DNA from: CAYUNA01 sp047629355
GTDB taxonomy: Bacteria > Bacteroidota > Bacteroidia > Chitinophagales > Saprospiraceae
Direction of reading: 5' to 3'
Assembly (NCBI GenBank): GCA_047629355.1
Contig: JBLHWU010000191.1
Location: 1-12,564 of the forward strand
Length of the DNA: 12,564 bases
Shown piece after piece: positions 1 to 6,823 of the stretch. A program made the position numbers and the translations under genes. Under the pieces are notes generated by a model. It had not been told where the DNA came from. It saw nothing but the letters and a program-made list of their open reading frames with translations, and did not search any database. Within the stretch, counting starts at the first letter, position 1. Every line of letters begins with the position of its first letter.

Positions 1-2
1 TC

Positions 3-656
3 ACTCTTTTTGCAGATAGAAATGTGGAACTCATCGGAATGAATGCTGCACAAACTAATAGTATCAATTCTGGTTTTATTGTCTTATTGGCTATCCCATT
101 TTCTTTCTTATGGACATGGATGAGTACCCGTAAAATGAACCCAAGTTCTCCGTTCAAATCAGGGGTTGGATTGATTCTTTTGGGTTTAGGTTTTGTGACT
201 TTTGGTTTCTCTGCTACTCAAGCAAACGATTTGGCACAAACGCCGATGTTTTACTTGATATTGGGGTACTTTATTTTGACGGTGGGGGAGTTGTTTATTT
301 CTCCAATTGGTTTATCCAAAATGACGGAATTAGCACCTGCAAAGTTCGCGGCATTTATCATGGGCATCTTCTTTTTGTCCTCTTTTTACGGACATTTTTT
401 TGCTGGAAAAATCGCGGTATTTACCAGCGTTGACGCCACCGCAAGCAATCCTTTAAACGATGGATTTATCGGCAGCCTTGTGGAACACATCACTGGAATG
501 ACGCAAAGTGGCGCGCAATTGATGGGCGGAAATTTTGAACAATTGTACTCATATGTGTCGGTGTATGCGGGACTTGGACTTGTTTGTATTTTAGTGGGTT
601 TGGGGGCGTTGGTACTTTCGCCTTTTGTTAAAGGGTTGATGGGTGGAGTGGAGTAG
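3..656 (+). CDS. POT-family (peptide MFS) transporter, C-terminal part
   Basis: This is the C-terminal ~217 residues of a proton-dependent oligopeptide transporter (POT/PTR family of the major facilitator superfamily), which imports di- and tripeptides across the inner membrane with protons. The frame is open to the left edge and begins TLFADRNVELIGM, so the GTG at 24 is an internal codon and not the start. Visible hydrophobic membrane segments include those around GFIVLLAIPFSFLWTWM, SGVGLILLGLGFVTFGF, MFYLILGYFILTVGELF, AAFIMGIFFLSSFYGHFFAG and a last one near AGLGLVCILVGLGALVL. The segment ISPIGLSKMTELAPAKFAA is typical of this family in Bacteroidota. The family is usually ~450-550 residues, so more than half lies outside the window. 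It is followed directly by a strong hairpin terminator. The substrate is inferred from the family only. Confidence 0.88.
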   Translation, partial: TLFADRNVELIGMNAAQTNSINSGFIVLLAIPFSFLWTWMSTRKMNPSSPFKSGVGLILLGLGFVTFGFSATQANDLAQTPMFYLILGYFILTVGELFISPIGLSKMTELAPAKFAAFIMGIFFLSSFYGHFFAGKIAVFTSVDATASNPLNDGFIGSLVEHITGMTQSGAQLMGGNFEQLYSYVSVYAGLGLVCILVGLGALVLSPFVKGLMGGVE

Positions 657-669
657 TGCTTTGGTTTAA

Positions 670-707
670 AAAAGTAGGTGTTACTTTCCGAAGTAACGCC
701 TACTTTT
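670..707 (+). terminator. Rho-independent terminator of the POT transporter gene
   Basis: A 17-base arm (AAAAGTAGGTGTTACTT) and its complement flank a TCCG loop, with only one G-T wobble pair. The arms lie at 670-686 and 691-707, 13 bases after the transporter stop. The 3' arm ends in TTTT and the 5' arm begins with a run of A, so it could also act on the opposite strand. Confidence 0.8.
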
Positions 708-718
708 AAGGCGCTAGG

Positions 719-894
719 GTGAAAACTGTGGGTAAGTTTTAACAAAGGGAGTTTAAGGGAGAAAATGGTTTTGTAAAAACCGTTTTTCTCCCTTAAGAAC
801 CCCTCGCGCATTGCCGTAGGCAATGCGTACTGTTTTTTTGAAGCTCGAAAATCTTACGATTTTCTCGCTTCTCATATTGACCCACACTTTTCAC
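719..894. repeat. Terminal inverted repeats bracketing hairpin repeat A
   Basis: GTGAAAACTGTGGGT at 719-733 is the reverse complement, with one mismatch, of ACCCACACTTTTCAC at 880-894. The pair encloses the whole three-hairpin repeat A, giving a ~176-base unit. Flanking TA dinucleotides (715-716 and 897-898) could be a target duplication, but two bases is too short to be convincing. Copies B and C do not show clear counterparts, so this may be specific to this copy. Confidence 0.45.
753..871 (+). repeat. Three-hairpin intergenic repeat, copy A (complete)
   Basis: Three hairpins follow one another. Hairpin 1 (753-796) has arms TTAAGGGAGAAAA and a matching TTTTCTCCCTTAA. Hairpin 2 (807-827) is CGCATTGCC, GTA, GGCAATGCG with a perfect stem. 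Hairpin 3 (840-871) pairs GAAGC..GAAAATC with GATTTTC..GCTTC around TTAC, with a two-base internal mismatch. The order and the joining sequence (GCG, Y/CACTGT, T-run) match copies at 2548-2613 and 6568-6690. The lead-in GTTTTAACAAAGGGA (737-751) also matches copy C. It lies between two same-strand genes and does not look coding. It is REP/BIME-like in character, but I do not recognise it as a named family. Confidence 0.75.
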
Positions 895-928
895 TGTAGA
901 GCCACTTTTAAAAACAAAAAATAATATT

Positions 929-936
929 CATCTTTG
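929..936 (+). promoter_or_regulatory. Possible Bacteroidota -7 promoter element for the GNAT gene
   Basis: CATCTTTG, followed by CGG, differs by one base from the TAnnTTTG consensus and lies 17 bases before the ATG at 954. No convincing -33 element was seen. A start of transcription a few bases downstream would leave a very short leader. Confidence 0.35.
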
Positions 937-953
937 CGGAAAAAATAACTACA

Positions 954-1463
954 ATGAATATTCAAAATAGCAAAATTACGGACATTGATGAAATTTTTCG
1001 GCTCTACGGAATCGCTTCTGCTTATCAAAAATCGAAGAAAACGGTCGTCGTCTGGCCAGCATTTGAACGGTCGATGGTAGAGCGTGAAATTAAGGGGAAT
1101 CATCAATGGAAATTAATAATTGATGGTCAAGTCGCCTGCGTTTGGGCAACTGCTTTTAGCGACGAACAAATTTGGGAAGCGCGCAATGTCGATTCCGCAA
1201 TTTATATTCACCGAATCGCGACAAATCCTGATTTTCGTGGACAAAATTTTGTGAAAATCATCGTTGATTGGGCAAAAGAACACACGAAAGCATTAGGAAA
1301 AGACTATGTCCGATTAGATACCATTGGTCACAATGAAAAATTGATTGCGCATTATGTGAAGGGAGGTTTTGACTTTTTAGGCATGTTTGAATTGAACAAT
1401 ACGGATGGATTGCCGGCGCATTATCAGAGTTTGCCAGCGGCTTTGTTTCAGCTAAAAGTATAA
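954..1463 (+). CDS. GNAT-family N-acetyltransferase
   Basis: A 169-residue protein that matches the single-domain Gcn5-related acetyltransferase length. Such enzymes move an acetyl group from acetyl-CoA to an amine of a small molecule or protein; the substrate here is unknown. The core acetyl-CoA-binding strand and loop is at residues ~83-110 (IYIHRIATNPDFRGQNFVKI). It holds a degenerate version of the R/QxxGxG/A pyrophosphate loop: RGQN is present but the later glycines are replaced. The helix and strand that follow (WAKEHTKALGKDYVRLDT, then YVKGGFDFLG at ~134-143) fit GNAT motifs A and B. The ATG at 954 is the first in frame and sits just after a possible promoter box. It is transcribed alone and converges on the hydrolase gene, with 32 bases between the stops. 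Confidence 0.82.
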   Translation: MNIQNSKITDIDEIFRLYGIASAYQKSKKTVVVWPAFERSMVEREIKGNHQWKLIIDGQVACVWATAFSDEQIWEARNVDSAIYIHRIATNPDFRGQNFVKIIVDWAKEHTKALGKDYVRLDTIGHNEKLIAHYVKGGFDFLGMFELNNTDGLPAHYQSLPAALFQLKV

Positions 1464-1495
1464 ATGAAATAATAAATGGAAGAAATAGAAAGCTA

Positions 1496-2467
1496 TTATT
1501 TTTCTATCAATGTTTTTATCCAACCCACACATTCCTCCGCATCAATAATCGACCAAGAATGCGGATGTCGTTCCCCATTTCGACGATAGCCCGTTTGGAA
1601 AGTTTGGATAAATTCTGCCTCTTCATTGCCCATCAACATAAGGCGATTAATTAGTTCAGAACTCGGAATGTAATTGCCAAATAAAGCGTTCTGATTTCGA
1701 TTGACCAATCGCCAGGGAATGTCAATGTCGTGATAAGTGCGCACGGCTACATTTTGCAGAAATTGCTCATTCTCGCCCAATGCTTTATCCATAGAAAATG
1801 GGCTGAGTTCTCTGAATATTGCTGGTTGCTCATCGGGTGTGCCACCATACGTTTGGCGGTGAAAATCGCGAATCCACTTCGCTTCATTAACGGCAATTTC
1901 TGAATAATTGGTTTTTAAAATTTCTTTAGACATGGACCATAAATAAAACAAGTCAATTGGCGAGTCTGCCATAAAAACACCTCTTGGATTGATAGGATAA
2001 CGGTCGGGAAATTCTTTACACAACTCCGCGTAACGCAAGGCAATATTGCCACCTGCCGAGAAGCCACCCAAGAAAAAGTTATTGCTTTCTACTTTATTAT
2101 TTTTGACAACATTTTCTAAGGTTCTAGTCAATTTTTCTTGCACCAAACTATCCGCTGTCAACCTGGTTCGACCCGCAAATCCGATAGTCAATAAGTTATT
2201 TTTAGCGGCAAATTCAGGCAGTTTTGTATCTAAAAAAATGTCCTCAGGACGCTGTCCAAATCCTGCAAATAAGACCAATACGCCGTCGATTTTTTTACTT
2301 GTTGGCTGCACGGTTAAATAATAACCATAAGTCTCCTCTTGGTCATCAATAATGATTTTTTGAATATCTAGATTAAGACTTGAATTGTCCGTTTCAGGCT
2401 GTGCTTCAGATTGGCAACTGAAAAGCCAAAAACACGACAATACAATTGAAAATTGTAGGTATTTCAT
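1496..2467 (-). CDS. Alpha/beta-hydrolase lipoprotein (putative esterase)
   Basis: A 323-residue exported hydrolase. Residues 1-18 form a lipoprotein-type signal: a short charged start, a hydrophobic stretch, then WLFSC with Cys18 as the likely lipidated residue. Mature export to the periplasm or outer membrane is therefore expected. The nucleophile elbow is GFSAGG (Ser ~137), which fits GxSxG. The stretch VLFAGFGQRP (~65-74) resembles an oxyanion-hole loop after the first core strand. The likely catalytic His lies in ERHPHSWSI (~299-307). The acidic member may be in FMADSP or in YHDIDIPW; I cannot decide. These features place it in the serine alpha/beta-hydrolase group, but the substrate cannot be read from sequence. 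It appears to be a single-gene unit; a TAGCTTTT box just before the ATG is a weak promoter candidate. Confidence 0.75.
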   Translation of the reverse strand: MKYLQFSIVLSCFWLFSCQSEAQPETDNSSLNLDIQKIIIDDQEETYGYYLTVQPTSKKIDGVLVLFAGFGQRPEDIFLDTKLPEFAAKNNLLTIGFAGRTRLTADSLVQEKLTRTLENVVKNNKVESNNFFLGGFSAGGNIALRYAELCKEFPDRYPINPRGVFMADSPIDLFYLWSMSKEILKTNYSEIAVNEAKWIRDFHRQTYGGTPDEQPAIFRELSPFSMDKALGENEQFLQNVAVRTYHDIDIPWRLVNRNQNALFGNYIPSSELINRLMLMGNEEAEFIQTFQTGYRRNGERHPHSWSIIDAEECVGWIKTLIEK

Positions 2468-2547
2468 ATTTTAAAAAAGCTATTTATAAATTATTTCATG
2501 TCTTCCGTCCACCATCTACTGCGATGAATTAGAAATAACTCCCTACA

Positions 2548-2613
2548 CGCCTTGCCGAAGGCGAGGCGCACTGTGTTTTTTGAAGCTCGAAAATCTTAGG
2601 ATTTTCTCGCTTC
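2548..2613 (+). repeat. Three-hairpin intergenic repeat, copy B (hairpins 2 and 3 only)
   Basis: Hairpin 2 (2548-2568) is CGCCTTGCC, GAA, GGCGAGGCG. Its fourth base pair is C-G where copy A has A-T, a compensatory change. Hairpin 3 (2582-2613) is almost identical to that of copy A, with loop TTAG instead of TTAC. The linker GCACTGTGTTTTTTG matches copies A and C. Hairpin 1 is absent. It lies between the hydrolase start and the 3' end of the anti-sigma-like gene. Confidence 0.72.
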
Positions 2614-2655
2614 GGAAAGTCAAACACATTACAATGTCCCTGATATGTAACACAC

Positions 2656-3399
2656 TCAATTAATTTCACTAAAAAATTGCATCAATTCTTCCTCTTGTTT
2701 CACTGACCGACCAATAGATTTTTCATTCCAAAGACTATTCTTATGGGTATTGACTTCTCGCAACCTTCGCGGCAGTGTCGTATCCGCTAATAAAGGAATG
2801 TCTGTTAGCATGCCATTAAAATCGGAGTATTTAGCTTTGTTCTCATTCGTTTTCGCAATATTTTTAACCAAATGATTGCGAGAGGGCGTAGCTTTTTCTT
2901 TTTTTATAAATACTTTTTGAGGACTGACATTGACTTTTTTACCGGCCAATCGAGCTGCAGGCATTTCCCGATAAACGGTATCGTACTTTGTTTCAAAAAC
3001 TGTATCGACTAAGACGACTTGTCCTGAATTAAAATTATCAGCAGAAGGTGCAATTACCACCTGATTTTTACCCCAAACCGCCATAAATAGCAAGCCAACA
3101 AAAGCTGCTGCCGCTTGCCACATCGGTACTTGAAAATTGCCCACTTTTGTCAAGAAAGTCGCCACCGGTCGTCGTTCCTTCCGTTGTTCTCGCATGGCTG
3201 CCATTAAGTTGGCTTTTACGCGAGGGGAGGGGACCGTCGTTCGTGTATTCAACCGATTCTTAGTGCCACACAGCACCAACCGAAATTGCCCATATTCCTT
3301 TTCAGAAATACGCGACAATACCGTTTCACGCTCCCCATCCGTCAGCTCCCCAAACGTCTTGGCGCGAATCAATCCTTCTATATTCTTTTCAAATTCCAT
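2656..3399 (-). CDS. Membrane-anchored protein downstream of ECF sigma factor (putative anti-sigma factor)
   Basis: A 247-residue protein encoded right after an ECF sigma factor, with an ATG start at 3399. The N-terminal ~90 residues are charged and presumably cytoplasmic (e.g. REQRKERRP at ~70-78). One membrane segment covers ~93-110 (PMWQAAAAFVGLLFMAVWG), and the C-terminal ~135 residues would be periplasmic. The segment VDTVFETKYDTVYRE (~131-145) is of a kind often seen in Bacteroidota proteins paired with sigma factors. No zinc-binding ZAS motif (HxxxCxxC) is seen, so the anti-sigma role is inferred from gene order and topology rather than from a recognised domain. It is co-transcribed with the upstream sigma gene, and a large inverted repeat fills the gap between them. 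Confidence 0.6.
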   Translation of the reverse strand: MEFEKNIEGLIRAKTFGELTDGERETVLSRISEKEYGQFRLVLCGTKNRLNTRTTVPSPRVKANLMAAMREQRKERRPVATFLTKVGNFQVPMWQAAAAFVGLLFMAVWGKNQVVIAPSADNFNSGQVVLVDTVFETKYDTVYREMPAARLAGKKVNVSPQKVFIKKEKATPSRNHLVKNIAKTNENKAKYSDFNGMLTDIPLLADTTLPRRLREVNTHKNSLWNEKSIGRSVKQEEELMQFFSEIN

Positions 3400-3414
3400 C
3401 GTCTTATTATTTCG

Positions 3415-3491
3415 ATTGATTGGATTGATTGGATTAATTCGATTATGTGCTCAATCGAGCCAATCAAATTAATCGAATCAATCGAGTCAAT
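3415..3491 (-). repeat. Large inverted repeat between sigma and anti-sigma-like genes
   Basis: Two 30-base arms (3415-3444 and 3462-3491) are reverse complements at 26 of 30 positions, with a ~17-base loop. The arms are made of degenerate 9-base units such as ATTGATTGG, repeated in tandem. It fills nearly the whole gap between the sigma stop and the start of the next gene, so on the transcript it would form a long stem-loop between the two cistrons. It could act as an attenuator or mRNA processing site, or be a neutral palindromic simple repeat. Confidence 0.7.
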
Positions 3492-4060
3492 TATTGAAAG
3501 ATTTTCAATTTACTACTTAATTTTTTGACTGAATAAAACAGCCGCGACTTCACTGTGCCTTCTGGACAACCAATGATTTCACTGATTTCTTTCACACTTT
3601 TTTCCTCTTGATACCGCAATACAAAACACGCCTTATGTTGGTCAGTCAAACCGTTAACCGCCGTTTGCAATTCCTGTTCAAACAAGTCTTGGTCCAAAGG
3701 GTCGGGGAGATAACTGACACATTCTGTAACCTCTCCGTCCGGTACGTTATGGGTAAATTTATATTTGCTATTTCGTCGATATTCGTTTTTAATCATGTTG
3801 CCCGCCACCGTATACAGCCACGTCGAAAACCGTCGATTGGCGTCAAACATTGCTGGACGTTCCACGATTTTCATAAACAAATCCTGCGTAAAATCATCGG
3901 CTTTCTCCGTGTCTTGATACAGCATCCGATAGAAATGACTGTGCATCCGACCATTGTATCGTTCGTACAATTCCTCGAAAGCACGGTCGTTGCCTTTGCA
4001 GATATCGCGCATCAGGTCTTCGTCCGTTAAGTTTTGATATGTCTTTTTAGTAAAAAGCAA
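3491..4060 (-). CDS. ECF-family RNA polymerase sigma factor (first pair)
   Basis: A 189-residue sigma-70 family protein of the extracytoplasmic-function group, which directs RNA polymerase to a dedicated promoter set. Region 2 spans ~25-95: DRAFEELYERYNGRMHSHFY, DDFTQDLFMKIVERP (core binding and -10 recognition), then RRFSTWLYTVAGNMIKNEYR. Region 4 spans ~130-185: LTDQHKACFVLRYQEEKSV, then the helix-turn-helix KEISEIIGCPEGTVKSRLF. Length is normal for the group. The longest frame starts at TTG (4060). No ATG precedes LTDEDLM, and an in-frame stop lies 4 codons upstream, so TTG is the best start. The ATG at codon 17 would cut into the start of region 2. It is followed by a putative anti-sigma gene, which implies control by sequestration at the membrane. 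Confidence 0.9.
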   Translation of the reverse strand: MLFTKKTYQNLTDEDLMRDICKGNDRAFEELYERYNGRMHSHFYRMLYQDTEKADDFTQDLFMKIVERPAMFDANRRFSTWLYTVAGNMIKNEYRRNSKYKFTHNVPDGEVTECVSYLPDPLDQDLFEQELQTAVNGLTDQHKACFVLRYQEEKSVKEISEIIGCPEGTVKSRLFYSVKKLSSKLKIFQ

Positions 4061-4139
4061 ATAACTAATTTAATGGTTAATTTTTAATGGTTAGTACGCT
4101 GTACGCTGTCGCTGTAAAGTAAGTTTGTTTAAAGTTTAA

Positions 4140-4172
4140 GAAGCGAGAGAATCGTAAGATTTTCGAGCTTTT
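4140..4172 (-). repeat. Hairpin-3 fragment of the three-hairpin repeat, reversed (copy D)
   Basis: Read on the minus strand this is nearly the same as hairpin 3 of copies A and B (AGCTCGAAAATC, TTAC, GATTCTCTCGCTT). Hairpins 1 and 2 are absent. It lies upstream of the first sigma gene and next to the mobile element at 4233-4394. The stretch 4070-4093 just before it holds a direct repeat of TTAATGGTTA, followed by short TACGCTG repeats. Confidence 0.62.
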
Positions 4173-4232
4173 CAAATTTAAGCAAAACTCATCCAAATGC
4201 TATCCGACACTATTAACTTGAATAACTACTTA

Positions 4233-4394
4233 GTAACGGAAAAAAAATAACTTCTCCAACTCTCCTGTATTTCTTTTGCCCTTATTTTTTACTGTTTGAA
4301 ACAGTCATTATGTATAGATAACTCCTATTTCAAAAGCAAAAACTAAGACCAAAATAAACGAGGATAGTTGGGGAACTTATTCTTTCATCGTTAC
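4233..4394 (+). mobile_element. Palindromic MITE-like element, type 1 (162 bp)
   Basis: The left end reads GTAACGGAAAAAAAATAACT. The right end, reverse-complemented, reads GTAACGATGAAAGAATAAGT. Of the first 29 bases, 23 match, and similarity continues with small gaps for ~75 bases, so the element is close to one full-length palindrome. It is flanked on both sides by TTA (4230-4232 and 4395-4397) in direct orientation, as expected for a 3-base target duplication. It encodes no protein. The left end has AATAACT and the right AATAAGT, a difference shared by the other elements in this window. It is non-autonomous; the partner transposase is not in the window. The 396-base region 4061-4456 otherwise holds only copy D. 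Confidence 0.78.
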
Positions 4395-4456
4395 TTAATG
4401 ACGCACAAAATAAGTTTTAAACTTATAATATTTTATCAAAAACTTCTTGCTTCTTG

Positions 4457-6424
4457 TTATTTTTTATACTCAATCACTTCCATAAACGCTCGAAACCCAA
4501 CCGACGGGTCAGTTTCTTCAAAGCTTTTTTTAGAAGTAACTTTACATTCTTCTGGAGGATTTGCCCAGCTGCCGCCCATTGCTTCTCCTTTGACATCAAT
4601 CATTTCAGATAGATTGCCGCTCATATTATAAAGTCCGTAATCATTAGGGAAGTAAGCATCTGCGATGACTTGAAAGAAACCGCCATCTTTAAAATCGCCG
4701 AGCTTTACAGGGCAATCTTTGCAAGGTTCAACGCCTCCTATGAAAACACCATCGCTATCTTTTAAATTCAAAGCGTCTCCATTAAATAGGAAACAGCCTT
4801 TCGCATTGGTCACATATTGTCCGCCCCAAGGGTAAGGAGCGGTGTGCGCCCCGTGTGCCGCATAATTCCATTCCACTTCAGTTGGCAATCGAAATAGCAC
4901 TTTTTTAAACCGTTTTTTGCGGTCAGTAGATTGATTGTAAACCTGTGTTATCCACTGACAATACAACTGCGCGCCTTCATAAGAAATATTATAAACAGGC
5001 ATTTCGGGGTCGTCCGGATGTCCATGTCCAAAGAGCTCTTTATCCGGAATATTTTTGAAAGAATCAGGTAACATCGCTCGCCAATTGACCTTTTGCATTT
5101 TTGCATTTTCCAATTTTTTATAGTCTTTATTTTTCAATAAATCCATTAAAAAACCTTCATAACGTTCATTTGTCATTTCGGTATCCATTGCGTAGAGGTT
5201 GCCTTTTATTTTTACAAAATTCTGGTCAAGGTCTCTTCCTTTTAAAATAGAATTGATGTTTTCTTCGCTTTGGCGTTCTCCCAAATAAGCCGAAATATCA
5301 TCTTCCCGTCCACCTTTCTCCGCAATGATTTTCACCACCTTTTTCAAATCAGTTGCTTTCGTCATTTCCCCCGCTGCTTCATAATGTTTGTGCAAACGCA
5401 ATAGTGCAGGCAAATAATTCACATTCATCACATTAACCACTTGCTCGCTAGTTTCTTTTTCAAAATTGACGGTCAAATAGTCTTTTAAAAATTTATTTTC
5501 ATAGTTGTTTTTAATCACCGCAATGTTGTCAAAACTATCGTCTGAATATTTAAATGCCAAACCCGTCATAAACAAATCACCCTGAAATTTATCTCTAATA
5601 ACCTGTGGAATCGTTGGCGCAAAATAAACGGGGCGTTGTGATTTTTTACAAATATGTTCCGTAATTTTGACTGAATAATCCGTATAGTTATAATTGACTT
5701 CTTCTATCTTTAAATCAAACGCAGGAATATCTGCCCGCTCAAAAATGGCTTTCCTGTAATCCTCAAAACCCATCATCAGAGAAGTATTGATAATCGTAAT
5801 GTCTGGACGGACATTTTGCACCAATTGAAGAATCCAAGATGGATAAGTATCGTTGTCTACCCAAGTGAGCAAGATGCCATCTTGCTCTACGGACATCAAC
5901 ATATTGTAATTCCATTTCAAGGCTCCAGGCGAATAATCTTTAGTGTCAAAAATGCGCTGCATGACTTCTCGAAGTTTCTCCTTATTAAGGTTGATTTCGT
6001 AATAATTAGCCATGCTTTCCTGAATTTCAGGGCGTTTTGGTCCAATTTCATAAGCTTTTAATAAATGGTCAAAGGATTTTTGATTGCGCCCAATTTGAAT
6101 ATATTGGATGTAATGATTTTCAAAAGAATCAGGAATGGTTTTGTTGATTTTTTGAGCAATTTCAGCTAAATTAAATTGCGTTGCGTCATCCGTTGATTTC
6201 ATATTGGCATAACGCGCAGCTTTGAAATAATTCCACCAAGCCGTTGCATTTTTACCATCATTTTTCAATTCTCCTTGCCACAATGTTGCCTGCTGTTGAT
6301 AATAAGAAAATGGCTTGTCAACGCGCGTGATTGGCAAAATTGGCTCTGGACTCGTCTGCGATTCTGCAAAAACCTGACAAGTCAGGCAGATTAAAAAGGT
6401 TAGTATTAAAAGTATATTTTTCAT
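4457..6424 (-). CDS. Secreted protein with SUMF1/formylglycine-generating-enzyme-like C-terminal domain
   Basis: The start is the ATG at 6424 (655 residues); a TTG two codons earlier is less likely. Residues 1-20 are a signal peptide (MKNILLILTFLICLTCQVFA). Residues ~40-170 look alpha-helical and TPR-like (KNATAWWNYFKAARYANM, HLLKAYEIGP). A segment at ~185-220 (VDNDTYPSWILQLVQNVRPD) resembles a motif found in Bacteroidota membrane and glycosyltransferase-associated proteins; I cannot assign it. The C-terminal ~245 residues are SUMF1-like: YAMDTEMTNERYEGF, PVYNISYEGAQLYCQWI, FRLPTEVEWNYAAHGA, YNMSGNLSEMID, MGGSW and VGFRAF. In true formylglycine-generating enzymes two cysteines follow GGSW; here GGSWANPPEECK keeps only one nearby, so oxidase activity is doubtful. 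A structural or binding role, as in GldJ/GldK-type relatives, is more likely. Confidence 0.78.
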   Translation of the reverse strand: MKNILLILTFLICLTCQVFAESQTSPEPILPITRVDKPFSYYQQQATLWQGELKNDGKNATAWWNYFKAARYANMKSTDDATQFNLAEIAQKINKTIPDSFENHYIQYIQIGRNQKSFDHLLKAYEIGPKRPEIQESMANYYEINLNKEKLREVMQRIFDTKDYSPGALKWNYNMLMSVEQDGILLTWVDNDTYPSWILQLVQNVRPDITIINTSLMMGFEDYRKAIFERADIPAFDLKIEEVNYNYTDYSVKITEHICKKSQRPVYFAPTIPQVIRDKFQGDLFMTGLAFKYSDDSFDNIAVIKNNYENKFLKDYLTVNFEKETSEQVVNVMNVNYLPALLRLHKHYEAAGEMTKATDLKKVVKIIAEKGGREDDISAYLGERQSEENINSILKGRDLDQNFVKIKGNLYAMDTEMTNERYEGFLMDLLKNKDYKKLENAKMQKVNWRAMLPDSFKNIPDKELFGHGHPDDPEMPVYNISYEGAQLYCQWITQVYNQSTDRKKRFKKVLFRLPTEVEWNYAAHGAHTAPYPWGGQYVTNAKGCFLFNGDALNLKDSDGVFIGGVEPCKDCPVKLGDFKDGGFFQVIADAYFPNDYGLYNMSGNLSEMIDVKGEAMGGSWANPPEECKVTSKKSFEETDPSVGFRAFMEVIEYKK

Positions 6425-6485
6425 GAGCAAAATTTGCGTTGTTGTAGATGATTTGAAGGGTTATACACGCAAATGGCGAAGGGTT

Positions 6486-6493
6486 CAAATTTA
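6486..6493 (-). promoter_or_regulatory. Candidate -7 promoter element for the SUMF1-like gene
   Basis: On the minus strand this reads TAAATTTG, an exact match to the Bacteroidota TAnnTTTG box, 62 bases before the ATG at 6424. A -33 TTTG at the usual spacing was not clear, and the region is AT-rich, so a chance match is possible. Confidence 0.35.
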
Positions 6494-6567
6494 TTTCAAT
6501 TTATTTTATGGTTCTTTTACAAATCCAGTGAAATACAAGTTTGTTCTTGTTTTATCAAAGGGATTTT

Positions 6568-6690
6568 GAGGGACAAAAATGTTTTTGCAAAAACCATTTT
6601 TGTCCCTCCAAATCTACCCACGCTGCCGCAGGTAGCGCGCACTGTGTTTTAAGAAGCTCGAAAACCCTAAGACTTTCGAGCTTCTTAAAA
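6568..6690 (+). repeat. Three-hairpin intergenic repeat, copy C (complete)
   Basis: Hairpin 1 (6568-6608) has perfect 14-base arms, GAGGGACAAAAATG and its complement, around a TTTTTGCAAAAA core. Compared with copy A the stem changes GAGA/TCTC to GACA/TGTC, which keeps pairing. Hairpin 2 (6621-6637) is CGCTGCC, GCA, GGTAGCG. Hairpin 3 (6647-6690) has perfect 17-base arms, TTTTAAGAAGCTCGAAA and its complement. The lead-in GTTTTATCAAAGGGA (6549-6563) matches copy A. It occupies most of the 399-base divergent region between the SUMF1-like gene and the caspase-like gene; no clear promoter for the latter was found. Confidence 0.76.
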
Positions 6691-6823
6691 TTCAAGGAAT
6701 ACTTTATTCCGCGAAATTTGTCAAAGAACTCAATTTGTTTTAAAATTTAATTCTTTAATGAGAAAGTTAGTCCCTATATTGAGTGTTGAAGCTGATTTTT
6801 TTACCGAATGAAAAAATAAAACA

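Noticed and set aside
386..823. Minus-strand frame of 145 codons opposite the POT transporter
   Set aside because: It lies antisense to a well-supported transporter, crosses a terminator and hairpins, and has no recognisable features.
1485..1507. Stem-loop ATAGAAA / TTTCTAT as a bidirectional terminator between convergent genes
   Set aside because: The stem is only 7 A/T-rich pairs and overlaps the hydrolase stop; too weak to call.
6425..6430. TTG start two codons before the SUMF1-like gene's ATG
   Set aside because: The ATG at 6424 begins a textbook signal peptide (MKNILLIL), and nothing favours the TTG.
753..6690. CRISPR or tandem array explanation for the dispersed hairpin repeats
   Set aside because: Copies are kilobases apart, in intergenic sites, with no regular spacers or cas genes.
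6541..6750. Plus-strand frame of 69 codons in the region before the caspase-like gene
   Set aside because: It is a translation of the three-hairpin repeat and starts at a non-ATG codon; no coding signal.
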